A stretch of DNA of 64,000 nt from assembly GCF_000718555.1 (NCBI RefSeq), contig NZ_JOAN01000014.1, positions 1 through 64,000 of the forward strand. Reading direction: 5' to 3'. This DNA comes from Micromonospora chokoriensis (lineage in GTDB: Bacteria; Actinomycetota; Actinomycetes; Mycobacteriales; Micromonosporaceae). Each line of letters starts with the position of its first letter. The stretch's first letter is position 1. Of the stretch, positions 16,530 through 25,055 are shown in pieces. Position numbers and translations under genes: made by a program. A model generated the notes under the pieces. The model made no database searches. It saw only the letters and a program-made list of their open reading frames with translations, and was not told where the DNA came from.

Positions 16530-17958
16530 TCCCACCCTCCCCGCCGAGCTGGCCGACGTCCTCGCCGTCGACGCCGCCGCGCTGCGGGCCACCGGCTCGA
16601 CCGGCTTCGGCATCGTCGAGAGCGGCTTCGTTCCGAAGTCCTTCGCCCGACTGCTCGCCGAGAAGCTGGCCACCGCCCGACTGCTCTTCGGCGACGACAT
16701 CGACCTGACCAGCGGTGCCGTGCTGCGCAAGGTCCTCGAACTGGCCGCGCTGGAGGACGCCCGGCTGTGGGCGGCGCTCGGCGCGGTCTACGACAACTCG
16801 TACGTGGTGTCGGCGACCGCCGACGCGCTGACCCGCCTCGGCGAGGAACTCGGCATCCCCCGGCCCTACCTGTCGGCCCGGGGCACGGTGAAGCTGAGAC
16901 TGAAGGCGGCGCTGCCCACCGGCCGCACCCAGCTCACGCTGCCCCGGGGCGCCCGGCTGTCCACACCGGGCGGGCACCACGTGGCCCTGGACGAGACGGT
17001 GGTGCTCTCCGCCGCCGTGGCTGAACGGGTGCCGGCCGTCGCCGCGTTCTACCCCGGCCCGGCGCACAACCTCGACCCGACGCAGGCCAGCCAGAAGATC
17101 GACAGGTGGAACCGCGCCGACACCCTGCTGGCCGACCTGGACGACGCCGAGCAGGCCGCCGGCGCGGAGCTGGTGGAGATCACCCACACCGTCGCGCTGA
17201 CCGGGGGCGAGCAGCAGGTCTCCGACGCCCGCTACCGGCAGCTGCTGCTCGCCGCGCCTCGCTCGATCTGGACGGCCGAGGCGATCGGCCTGGCCGTGGC
17301 CACCGTGCCCGGCGTACGCCAGGTGCAGGTCTTCGACGGTCGGGGTGGGCTGGACCTCAACCAGTCCATCTTCGGCAACTTCAACTTCATCGAGCGGGTC
17401 TTCAGCACCGAGCGTGACCTGGGTAATCCGTACTACGTCACGGTGCTTGTCGCGCCGACCGCCGCGGCCATCTGGGACGGCCCGGACGGGTTGCACGCGG
17501 CCGTCGATTCGGTCATCGAGGACCTGCGCCCGGTGGGCATCTTCGCCTCGGTGGACCGGGCCGACGAGGTGGGCATCGGCGTCGAGGCCGACCTGGTGAT
17601 CCGGGGCCTGCCGCTGCCCACCGGCTCGAAGGAGACGGTGAACGCCTCCACCGCCGCCACCGAGCTGCGGGCCCGGCTGCACGCCCGACTACGCCGCTAC
17701 GTCGACGAGCTGCCGTTCGGTGAGCCGGTCCGCGCCGCCGAGGTGATCTGGACGCTGATGAACGAGCCCGGTGTCGCGGACGTCCGCGACCTGCGGCTGG
17801 TCCGCTTCCCGGCCGACTCGGCGGTGGTGGTGACCGGCAGCGCGCCCACCGGCGACGGGGTGCAGCGACTGCCGGTCGGCGACAACGCGGTGCTCGCCGC
17901 GAACCAGGTGCCCGTCTACGTCGACCGGGACGACCCCCGGCCGTTCCGGATCGTCTGA
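16522..17958 (+). CDS. Baseplate J-like protein (contractile locus 1)
   Basis: The 478-residue product starts at a GTG overlapping the end of the gp25-like gene. Residues about 35-100 carry the helical segment FGDDIDLTSGAVLRKVLELAALEDARLWAAL, typical of the gpJ/gp6 family start. The middle is beta-rich, and residues 230-300 contain RQLLLAAPRSIWTAEAIGLAVATVPGV, the conserved gpJ 'YR' region. The C-terminus alternates strands and helices, as expected for a wedge protein that joins gp25 and the tail fibre platform. Length is in the family range. Confidence 0.82.
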   Translation: MSDPTLPAELADVLAVDAAALRATGSTGFGIVESGFVPKSFARLLAEKLATARLLFGDDIDLTSGAVLRKVLELAALEDARLWAALGAVYDNSYVVSATADALTRLGEELGIPRPYLSARGTVKLRLKAALPTGRTQLTLPRGARLSTPGGHHVALDETVVLSAAVAERVPAVAAFYPGPAHNLDPTQASQKIDRWNRADTLLADLDDAEQAAGAELVEITHTVALTGGEQQVSDARYRQLLLAAPRSIWTAEAIGLAVATVPGVRQVQVFDGRGGLDLNQSIFGNFNFIERVFSTERDLGNPYYVTVLVAPTAAAIWDGPDGLHAAVDSVIEDLRPVGIFASVDRADEVGIGVEADLVIRGLPLPTGSKETVNASTAATELRARLHARLRRYVDELPFGEPVRAAEVIWTLMNEPGVADVRDLRLVRFPADSAVVVTGSAPTGDGVQRLPVGDNAVLAANQVPVYVDRDDPRPFRIV

Positions 17959-17966
17959 GCGGGGGC

Positions 17967-20315
17967 ATGGTGACCGACATCCGGGTGCCGGTGGACGGGG
18001 CCGACCCGTCCGTCGAACGTAACCTCGTTGACCAGTTGGAAGGCCCGTACCCGGGCACCGTCCGGCGGGTGGTGGTGCCGATCGCCGCCAGCGGCGCGGC
18101 GGCGGTGGACTGGACCAGCCGGCACCCGTTGCTCACCGTGGTGCTGCGTCGGGACCTGGTCGAGGAGACCGTCCGGGTCACGGTCACCGTGGACCCGGGC
18201 GGGACCGGCGAGCGGGTGCTGCCGCCGGTGGTCTTCGCGCCCTGGTCGGCGGCCGGTGCGTCGGTGCCCGCGTACGTGCCGGACACCGCCGACGAGGCGC
18301 TTGTCGCGTCGTTCACCGTCGCCGTGGCGGCCGAGCGGACCGTCGACGGCGCCGTCGCCACGGCGGTCACCGGTACGGCGCTTCCCGCTCTGGTCGAGCT
18401 GGCCGTGCTGGAGGGCAACCTCGGTCGGCTGCTCTACCTGGTGTCGTACGAGAAGCACCGGCTGCGTCGCGCCGCCCGCGAGGTGCACGCGTACCGAACC
18501 CTGGCGCACGCCCGCCGCGACGCGCTGGACCGGATCGGCGCCGACGTCGGCGTGGCCCGCTTCGTCGACGAGCTGGTGCACGAGCCAACCAACGGCGAGG
18601 TGTACGCGCGCCGGCTCGCCCCGCCGGCCCGTGAGTCGGACGGCGCGTACGCCCACCGGCTCGGGCTCTACCGACGGTTCCTGCTGCCCACCCCGGGTGC
18701 GGTGCGTCGACTGCTCAACGGCCCCGGCACGGACACCGACCCGAACACCGGGCTCTTCGCCGACCTGCCCGGCGGCGCGCGGTTCACCCTGCGCGAGGAC
18801 GACGACCGGTTCGCGGTGGCGATCCGACTGGTCGCCGTCGGTGATCCGCAGCACCGCACGAACTTCCTCGCCCAACTGCGCCGCGACCGCCTCGTCCTGC
18901 CCGCCAACACCCCGCCGAACAACACCGTGCACGCCGGCCGGGCGCTGCCGGCCAGCCGGTTGACCGAGGTCACCGCCCTGCGGGCCAGCCTGCGCCAGTC
19001 GTACGCCTTCGACAGCGCGCACGGCATCGCGCCGCCGCTGGCCGCCGCCCTGGACCGGGCCGGGCGGGTCTGCCGGGCGCTCGGCTCGACGATCGTGTGG
19101 CAGGTGACCCGGGCCCAGGACGACGCCGGCGGCAGCCGCTACGAGCTGGGTCTCGGCGTCGACGTCAGCTGGCCGACCCCCGCGCAGGCCACCGATCTGC
19201 GCAACCGGGTGCTCGACACCGGCCGGGCGGCCACCGGCGACCGGACCGCCGAGGCGCTGATCGCCGCGGCCCGCGCCGCCGGTGTGCCCACCGTGGCCGC
19301 CGACGGTGAGCTGGCCTGGCTGTGGCGGGTGTGCGGGTTGCCGACCACCCACCGGATCAGCACCACCAGGATGTACCTGTCCCACCTGCCCACCCGAGGG
19401 TTGGCGGTGACCGCGCCGCTGAGCGCGGCCCTCGGCGCGGACGCGGCGGTCGAGGCGCAGTTCTACGCACCGGGTGACCCGGCTGGCAACGCGCTGCTGC
19501 TGGCCGGTCTCTCCGCCGCCGCGCGGGCCTGGACCGACGCCGGGGAGCCGGCGTGGACGCCGCTGACCGACGCGGTGGCCCGGACCCGGTGGGCGGCGGT
19601 GCCGACCCGGCCGGCCGGGCAGCCGGTGGACCAGGTGCTGGCCGCCGCCGGCCTGCCGGCGGTGCGGGACCCGGCACCGGTGGTGGCCGCGCTGAACCGG
19701 CTCCCCGACGAGCTGTTGGAGACCATCGAGCTGCCGGCCGCGTTGGCCAGCGCGCTGATCGCCGGCCAGCCCGCTGCCGGCGACCGGCTGGCCCGACTGG
19801 TCCGGTTGCTGCGCGACCAGCACCTCGCCGCCGCGCTGCCGCTGGTCGAGACGGGCAACCGGGTGCTGCTGGTGTGCAGCGTGATCGGCCTGCCGCAGGC
19901 CGGGCTGAATCTCAGCGAGCGCCGGGCCACCGGGTTCCGGTGGTACACGGTCGGGCTCGGCGGCGGCACGGCGGAGATCAAGGCGGTCGGCGCGCGGACC
20001 ACGCTGCGTCCCACCCACACCGGTGTGGTCGCCGTGGTGGCGCTCTCCTACGTGCGCACGGGCCTGACCGACCCGTACGAGTTCCGGGTGGAGCTGCCCG
20101 ACGGGGTGACGTTGACCCTGGCGCAGTACGAGCGGCTGATGAACGCGTTGACGAGGGTCTGCCCGCTCGGCGTGGAGATCAACACGTTCGGCATTCGGCG
20201 CGACCACGTCGACCTCGACGACGACGGCACGGCCGAGCCGCTGCGCCCGGCGGTGGCCCGCACCTTCCGCACCTTCCAGCAGCGCCGGCACCGCGGCGTG
20301 TACGACCAGCTCTGA
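17967..20315 (+). CDS. Large baseplate/tail protein I-like protein (unassigned)
   Basis: The product has 782 residues. The region LAHARRDALDRIGADVGVARF followed by YAHRLGLYRRFLLPTPGAVRRLL resembles the 'LDRLG...YR.RL' pattern in tail protein I and gpJ-associated wedge proteins. The rest is not recognised: a beta-rich N-terminal domain (residues 1-115), a helical middle and a beta-rich C-terminus ending with DDDGTAEPLRPAVARTFR. The order gp25, J, this gene mirrors phage baseplate operons. It could be the wedge or receptor-binding component. The length is greater than usual for tail protein I (about 200), so additional domains are present. Confidence 0.6.
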   Translation: MVTDIRVPVDGADPSVERNLVDQLEGPYPGTVRRVVVPIAASGAAAVDWTSRHPLLTVVLRRDLVEETVRVTVTVDPGGTGERVLPPVVFAPWSAAGASVPAYVPDTADEALVASFTVAVAAERTVDGAVATAVTGTALPALVELAVLEGNLGRLLYLVSYEKHRLRRAAREVHAYRTLAHARRDALDRIGADVGVARFVDELVHEPTNGEVYARRLAPPARESDGAYAHRLGLYRRFLLPTPGAVRRLLNGPGTDTDPNTGLFADLPGGARFTLREDDDRFAVAIRLVAVGDPQHRTNFLAQLRRDRLVLPANTPPNNTVHAGRALPASRLTEVTALRASLRQSYAFDSAHGIAPPLAAALDRAGRVCRALGSTIVWQVTRAQDDAGGSRYELGLGVDVSWPTPAQATDLRNRVLDTGRAATGDRTAEALIAAARAAGVPTVAADGELAWLWRVCGLPTTHRISTTRMYLSHLPTRGLAVTAPLSAALGADAAVEAQFYAPGDPAGNALLLAGLSAAARAWTDAGEPAWTPLTDAVARTRWAAVPTRPAGQPVDQVLAAAGLPAVRDPAPVVAALNRLPDELLETIELPAALASALIAGQPAAGDRLARLVRLLRDQHLAAALPLVETGNRVLLVCSVIGLPQAGLNLSERRATGFRWYTVGLGGGTAEIKAVGARTTLRPTHTGVVAVVALSYVRTGLTDPYEFRVELPDGVTLTLAQYERLMNALTRVCPLGVEINTFGIRRDHVDLDDDGTAEPLRPAVARTFRTFQQRRHRGVYDQL

Positions 20316-20328
20316 GAGGGACACCACC

Positions 20329-21456
20329 ATGGCGAGCGAGATCAACTACGACGGGGTGACCGTCACCGAGCTGTACGAGGCATTCACCCAGCACGGCATC
20401 CCGGCCTCGGACGCCAGCGTGCTGGTCTCGTCCTGGATCTACGAGAACGTGGGCACCGCGAAGCGGGTGTTCAGCTACGCCGAGTCGTTTCCGGCGGTGG
20501 AGCCGGGCTGCGCGCCGCCGCCGTTCGCCCGGACCTTCGCCCACACCGACTGGGTCGACGGCGAGGACGTGGTGCAGGCCGGGCAGACGCCGGGGGAGCA
20601 GGGCTTCAACGAGCGGTTCCACCGCATCGAGCACGACCTGGACCACCTCGGCACCGACCTGGCCAAGGCGTTCTCCTGCATGGCGGCGATGCGGGTGAGC
20701 CTGCGCCGGCTGCTCGACGAGATCCGCGCGGAGATCAACCGGCTGCACTCCACGGTGCACGAGAACAAGGTGACCCTCGGCCCGCACGCCATCGAGCAGA
20801 TCCCCAACTACATCGGCGCCCTGGACTTCGGCAAGTACATGGGCACCACGATGTTCATGGACAAGAAGGTCAGCATCTGGCAGACCAAGGCCGGCACCAT
20901 CGTGCTGCCCGCCGTGGAGACCCTCGGCGTGGACGTCGTCGTGGGCCCGAAGGTCCGAGGCGCGGCCTATCTGGAGCGGTACGCGGCCGAGAACGGGGAC
21001 GTCCGGCAGCGCTTCCCGCGCGAGGTGAAGCTGACCGAGTTCATCCGCTTCTTCGGCGAGGACGAGCTGGCCGACGGTCGGACCGTCCGCGACGTGCTCA
21101 AGGTGCTGCCGGCCGAGAGCGCCTACCAGAGTGTGGACGCGATGTTCGGCGAGGTGAGCGAGCGGGAGGCGGTGATCGTCCGGACCACGGTCGGGGCCCA
21201 GTCGGCGGTCGCCGCCGCGCTCGGCGTCGAGGCCGAGCTGGAGAACGTCGCCGACGCCGACATCGCCATGCTCGCCGGGGTGCCGACCAAGGCCCGGGCG
21301 GCGCTGACCCGCGCCGGGATCAGCACCCTCGGCAAGCTGGCTGATGCGAAGCCCGAGCAGGTGCTCGGCATCATGAAGGAGGCCGGGATACGCGCCGAGG
21401 TCGGCGACGCCGCCGAGTGGACCGCGTACGCCCGGACGCTGAGCAAGCTGCGCTGA
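20329..21456 (+). CDS. Last structural gene of locus 1; unknown N-terminus with C-terminal helix-hairpin-helix repeats
   Basis: The 375-residue product is preceded by a GAGAGGG ribosome-binding site. The N-terminal 150 residues are aromatic and acidic with a helical bundle (HRIEHDLDHLGTDLAKAF, MRVSLRRLLDEIRAEINRLH). A beta-rich middle (GTTMFMDKKVSIWQTKAGTI) follows. Residues about 305-360 show repeated helix-hairpin-helix-like segments (LAGVPTKARAALTRAGI, LADAKPEQVLGIMKEAGI) like the DUF4332/HhH class, used elsewhere for DNA or protein contacts. It may be a fibre-associated or cargo-related protein. The function is unknown. Confidence 0.6.
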   Translation: MASEINYDGVTVTELYEAFTQHGIPASDASVLVSSWIYENVGTAKRVFSYAESFPAVEPGCAPPPFARTFAHTDWVDGEDVVQAGQTPGEQGFNERFHRIEHDLDHLGTDLAKAFSCMAAMRVSLRRLLDEIRAEINRLHSTVHENKVTLGPHAIEQIPNYIGALDFGKYMGTTMFMDKKVSIWQTKAGTIVLPAVETLGVDVVVGPKVRGAAYLERYAAENGDVRQRFPREVKLTEFIRFFGEDELADGRTVRDVLKVLPAESAYQSVDAMFGEVSEREAVIVRTTVGAQSAVAAALGVEAELENVADADIAMLAGVPTKARAALTRAGISTLGKLADAKPEQVLGIMKEAGIRAEVGDAAEWTAYARTLSKLR

Positions 21457-21593
21457 ACGGCCGGGACCGAATCCGGCGAACGGTTGATCTCCGCCGCTCG
21501 CCGGGTCGGTGAAGCGACACAGCGCTGGCGCGTCGATCGTCCACACCCGAGCGTGGAACTGCCACGGGGCGATCGGGTGCGAAAGGCGCAAGC

Positions 21594-22373
21594 ATGGCTG
21601 TGCACGAGGTAACGCAGGACCTTCGCACCCGGGCAACCGAGACCGACGCGGGACAGCCCGCCCGGTACGCGTTACGGCTGCTCGGTGGGTTCGGGTTGGA
21701 ACGCGACGGGCGGGTGGTGGCGGTGCCGCAGGGCGCCCGCCGGCTGCTGGCCTACCTCGGCGTACGCCAGCGGTGTGGCCGGTCCGAGGCCGCCGGCACG
21801 CTCTGGCCCGGCTCGCACGAGGAGCGGGCCCGAGCCAACCTGCGCACCATGCTCTGGCGGCTGCACCGGGTCACCCCCGAGCCCCTGGTGGAGGAGGACG
21901 ACCGGCTGGCCCTGGCCGCCGGGGTGACCAGCGACGTGGCCACCCTGGGCGCGGCGGCCGCCGCACTGCTCTCCGGTGGTGCGCCGCTCGCCGTCGGCCC
22001 CGGCGTGCCGGCGCTGGCGACCGGCGAACTGCTGCCCGGCTGGTACGACGACTGGGTGCTGACCGAGCGAGAACGGCTGCGCCAGACCCAGTTGTACGCG
22101 CTGGAGACACTCGCCGAGTGGCTCACCACGCAGCGCCGGTTCGGCGAGGCGGTGCAGGTGGCGTTGACCGCCGTGCAGTTGGAGCCGCTGCGGGAGAGCG
22201 CCACCCGCGCGTTGATCGCCGTGCACCTGGCGGAACGCAACATCAACGAGGCGGTACGGCGGTTCGAGCTGTTCCGAGCCGATCTCGGCCGGGAGTTGGG
22301 CGTCGCCCCGACACCCTGGCTGGAACACCTCGTGCAGGCCGGCAAGTCCGGGTCCGCGCTTCCGCATCCGTGA
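21594..22373 (+). CDS. SARP/AfsR-like transcriptional regulator with BTAD domain
   Basis: This 259-residue protein has two parts. Residues about 25-105 are a winged-helix trans-reg domain (LRLLGGFGLERDGR, then the recognition-helix region NLRTMLWRLHRV). The C-terminal BTAD helical repeat domain shows LPGWYDDWVLTERERLRQ, ALEALAE-type helices and VRRFELFRADLGRELGVAP. It lacks the ATPase domain of large AfsR proteins. SARP proteins usually activate their neighbouring operon. It lies 137 bases downstream of, and in the same direction as, contractile locus 1, so it is the best candidate regulator of that locus. Confidence 0.82.
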   Translation: MAVHEVTQDLRTRATETDAGQPARYALRLLGGFGLERDGRVVAVPQGARRLLAYLGVRQRCGRSEAAGTLWPGSHEERARANLRTMLWRLHRVTPEPLVEEDDRLALAAGVTSDVATLGAAAAALLSGGAPLAVGPGVPALATGELLPGWYDDWVLTERERLRQTQLYALETLAEWLTTQRRFGEAVQVALTAVQLEPLRESATRALIAVHLAERNINEAVRRFELFRADLGRELGVAPTPWLEHLVQAGKSGSALPHP

Positions 22374-22455
22374 GCGGCCGCACCGCCCATTGCGGGCCGG
22401 CGTGCGGTAACACCCTCGTGCCCGCCAGCGCGATACCTCAACCTGCCTCGCAGGT

Positions 22456-22526
22456 CCTTTGCTCTGCACCCGGATCGGCACCAGTCACGGACCGTAGCCG
22501 TCGCCTCCGCGGGTGCAGAGCAAAGG
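22456..22526. repeat. 16-bp perfect inverted repeat between convergent genes
   Basis: CCTTTGCTCTGCACCC at 22456-22471 is exactly complementary to GGGTGCAGAGCAAAGG at 22511-22526, separated by 39 bases. It lies between the SARP gene and the convergent FAD oxidase gene. It could act as a bidirectional terminator, although no T-run follows, or it could be a member of a dispersed palindromic repeat family. Confidence 0.75.
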
Positions 22527-22594
22527 TTGGGTTGGGGTGGGATTGGTGGTGACCGACGTGCGGGTGGTGAGGCCCGCACCGCCGGTCACTCGGG

Positions 22595-24088
22595 TCAGTG
22601 CGTCGCGGGCGGGATGCTCTGCTCGTACTGGAAGACGTTGTGCGGGTCGTACTTAGCCTTGATCTTGCGCAGCCGGGGGAAGTTGCGCCCCCAGTAGGCG
22701 GTCTCCCACTCGGCCATGCCGATGTTCGGCACGTTGACGTAGGCGCCGTCCACGTAGGGCCGCAGCGCCTGACTGAACTCGGCGATCCAGGTCTGGGCGA
22801 TCGGGGTGACGGCGTCATCGCTGTCGGGTTCGCCGCGGGTGCCCCAGCCGGCGCCGGGCTCGGAGTAGAAGAGCGCGTCGCGGTGCGGGAAGGCCGCACC
22901 ACCGAACGGCTCCTGCCGTTGCGCCCCGTTACCGAAGGCCTGAGTGAAGAAGTTGCTGTCCGGTGAAGGGGCCTTCTCCATGAACTCACGGACGATGCTG
23001 ACCGCCTCCGCCGGGAACGGCTCGCGGGTGAACTGGGAGAAGAACTTCCACTTCGCCGGCTCCTCCTCGTTCGGGATCTGGAAGCCGGCGTAGACGTCGC
23101 CCCAGCCGCCGATCTGCACGGTGATGGTGGGGTTGCCGATCGACAGGATCGGCGCCAGCAACTTCCTGGCCTCTGCCTCGGATCCGTCCGCTAACACTGC
23201 GAACAGCAGGATCTCGTCCGGGTGGACCTCCACCTGGGTGCCGAGGCGGGGGTCGGTGAAGGGCCCGACCCGCTGCCAGGCGTCGAAGACCTGGTGCAGG
23301 TCACCGAGACCGGGCCAGGTCACCTGCAGGTAGGCGACGCTCTTCAACGGAGCGACCTTGTAGGTCAGCGAGGTGACGATCCCGAAGTTGCCGTTGCCCG
23401 CGCCGCGCAGGGCCCAGAGCAGATCCGAGTGGTTCCACGGGTCCACCTCGAGCACCTTCGCGCCGTCCGCGCCCGCCGCCACGACGATCTCCACGCCGAT
23501 CAGGTTGTCGCAGGCCATCCCGAGGTAGCGGGTGAGGAAGCCGAAGCCGCCGCCGAGGGTCGCGCCGGACAGACCCACGGTCCCCTCCGTGCCGGTCGTC
23601 GCCGCGAGGTCGTGCTCTCCCAGGGCGGTCACCGCCTCCGACTGGGTGAGCCCCGCGCCGAGCTTCGCCGTGCGCGTGGCGGTGTCGATGTGGACGTCCT
23701 TCAGCTCGCTGACGTCGATCACGATGCCGTTGTCGACGTTCGGCCAGCCCTCCAGGCTGTGCCGGCCGCTGCGTACCCGCAGCGCGACGTTGTGCTGCCG
23801 CGCCCAGGTCAGCGCGTTGACCACGTCCTGGGTCTCCTGAGCGAAGACGATGACCAGCGGGTAGTGCACGAAGAGTTCGTCCCAGCCGAGGCTGGCCTGC
23901 GCGTAGTTGGGGCTCTGCGGGCGGACGATACGGCCGGTCAGCTGCGCCGGCGGGTACAACGTGTCGGCGGGCCACCCGGGACCGTCGGCGGCGATTGCCG
24001 CGCTGCCGGCGATCATGCTCGGGATGGCTACCGCTCCGGCGCCGACGGCCGTGGCCCTGAGCAGATCACGACGAGAAAGGTCGCGCAT
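22595..24088 (-). CDS. Tat-exported FAD-linked oxidase (BBE/berberine-bridge-like)
   Basis: This 497-residue protein starts at ATG 24088 because the twin-arginine signal SRRDLLRATAVG follows immediately and GAGAGGA lies upstream. An FAD-binding PCMH domain follows, with RVRSGRHSLEG, whose His is the usual covalent flavin site. The second site normally has a Cys in the VG-containing loop, and here TTGTEGTVGLSG has none, so single rather than double covalent attachment is likely. GGGFGFLTRYLGMACDNL completes the flavin domain. The C-terminal YWGRNFPRLRKIKAKYDPHNVFQYEQSI is the BBE domain. It probably oxidises a sugar or secondary-metabolite alcohol outside the membrane; the substrate is unknown. 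Confidence 0.85.
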   Translation of the reverse strand: MRDLSRRDLLRATAVGAGAVAIPSMIAGSAAIAADGPGWPADTLYPPAQLTGRIVRPQSPNYAQASLGWDELFVHYPLVIVFAQETQDVVNALTWARQHNVALRVRSGRHSLEGWPNVDNGIVIDVSELKDVHIDTATRTAKLGAGLTQSEAVTALGEHDLAATTGTEGTVGLSGATLGGGFGFLTRYLGMACDNLIGVEIVVAAGADGAKVLEVDPWNHSDLLWALRGAGNGNFGIVTSLTYKVAPLKSVAYLQVTWPGLGDLHQVFDAWQRVGPFTDPRLGTQVEVHPDEILLFAVLADGSEAEARKLLAPILSIGNPTITVQIGGWGDVYAGFQIPNEEEPAKWKFFSQFTREPFPAEAVSIVREFMEKAPSPDSNFFTQAFGNGAQRQEPFGGAAFPHRDALFYSEPGAGWGTRGEPDSDDAVTPIAQTWIAEFSQALRPYVDGAYVNVPNIGMAEWETAYWGRNFPRLRKIKAKYDPHNVFQYEQSIPPATH

Positions 24089-24237
24089 GGTCCGAATCCT
24101 CTCAATCGGGGTCACACCAGAAAGGTCGACCAAGAGGACGAATGCCTCTCATCTGGCGCAAACCAACCGTAGTGCTGAGGATTCACCAAATATCCGAGAA
24201 CTTGTCACGGAACACGGTCGGGTGATCCGCGGGCCTG

Positions 24238-24963
24238 TCAGTTCGGGGCGGGCTGGTCCAGGATGGCGCTGAACCGCTCCTCGGCGAGGTCCAGTTGGCC
24301 GAAGATGTGCCGCTTCACCGCTGGTGACAATGGGGTGTCCGGCCGACCGATCAGGTCCCGGAAGAGCGGCACCAACGGCCGGTACTTCCGGGCCGACGAG
24401 ACCACCTTCGGCCCGACCGTGTGGATCACGCCCACGCCGTTGTCGGTGAAGTCCGACACCTTGATCACCCGGGCCCAGGGCTCCCGGTCCAGGCTGACCG
24501 CCAGGTGCTCCCGGTACTGCGCGTTGCGATCCCGCGCGGGGTCGTACACCGGATTGGTGACCGCGGCGACCAGGGTGGCCACCCGCGGCCCGAACCGGGC
24601 GGCGAGCGCGCTCAGCGCGGCCGCGGTCGGGTCGGCACCCGGATCGCCGTCGGCCAGCTCGGCCGGGTGGTCCTCGACCGCGTCGTGCAGCAGACCGGCG
24701 ACGATCACGTCCACGTCGCGCACCTGGTAGTGGTGCATCAACCGGATCGCCACCCGCAGCAGGTGGTTGAGGTACGGCTCGCGGACGCGTCGATCGTCGC
24801 GGTGCAGCTCGGCGGCGAGGTCGAGCGCGGCGGTCAACCGCGCCCGAGCGGGCTCGTCGAACTGCTGGACCTCCAACCGGAAACGTTCCAGCAGGCCCGG
24901 TTCGCCGTGGATCTCGGTGATCGCGTGCATCGGCATGCTGCCCAGGTGCGGCGGGAAGTCCAT
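24238..24963 (-). CDS. HD-domain protein, (p)ppGpp hydrolase-like (MESH1/SpoT HD type)
   Basis: The product has 241 residues. The HD metal-binding pattern is visible: His in YLNHLLRVA, His-Asp in LLHDAVEDH, and a downstream Asp in VIKVSDFTDNG. The HDAVEDH signature matches the hydrolase domain of RelA/SpoT enzymes. No synthetase, TGS or ACT domain is present, so it is a small alarmone hydrolase-like protein. Substrates other than (p)ppGpp, such as NADPH, are known for this fold. It appears to be a single-gene unit upstream of the uronate operon, whose last gene ends 93 bases before the window position of this gene's neighbour. Confidence 0.8.
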   Translation of the reverse strand: MDFPPHLGSMPMHAITEIHGEPGLLERFRLEVQQFDEPARARLTAALDLAAELHRDDRRVREPYLNHLLRVAIRLMHHYQVRDVDVIVAGLLHDAVEDHPAELADGDPGADPTAAALSALAARFGPRVATLVAAVTNPVYDPARDRNAQYREHLAVSLDREPWARVIKVSDFTDNGVGVIHTVGPKVVSSARKYRPLVPLFRDLIGRPDTPLSPAVKRHIFGQLDLAEERFSAILDQPAPN

Positions 24964-25055
24964 GCGTCACTTATAGCCGATCTTCCCCACATCGATGAGC
25001 CCGTACGTCGTCGACCCGACGGCGAGTCTGCATCGATCCCAGTTGGCGCCGCCCG

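Noticed and set aside
4865..21456. Prophage interpretation of locus 1
   Set aside because: No capsid, portal, terminase, integrase, lysis or replication gene is visible here. Only tail parts are present, so a phage remnant is less likely than a tail-like machine, though flanking sequence outside the window was not visible.
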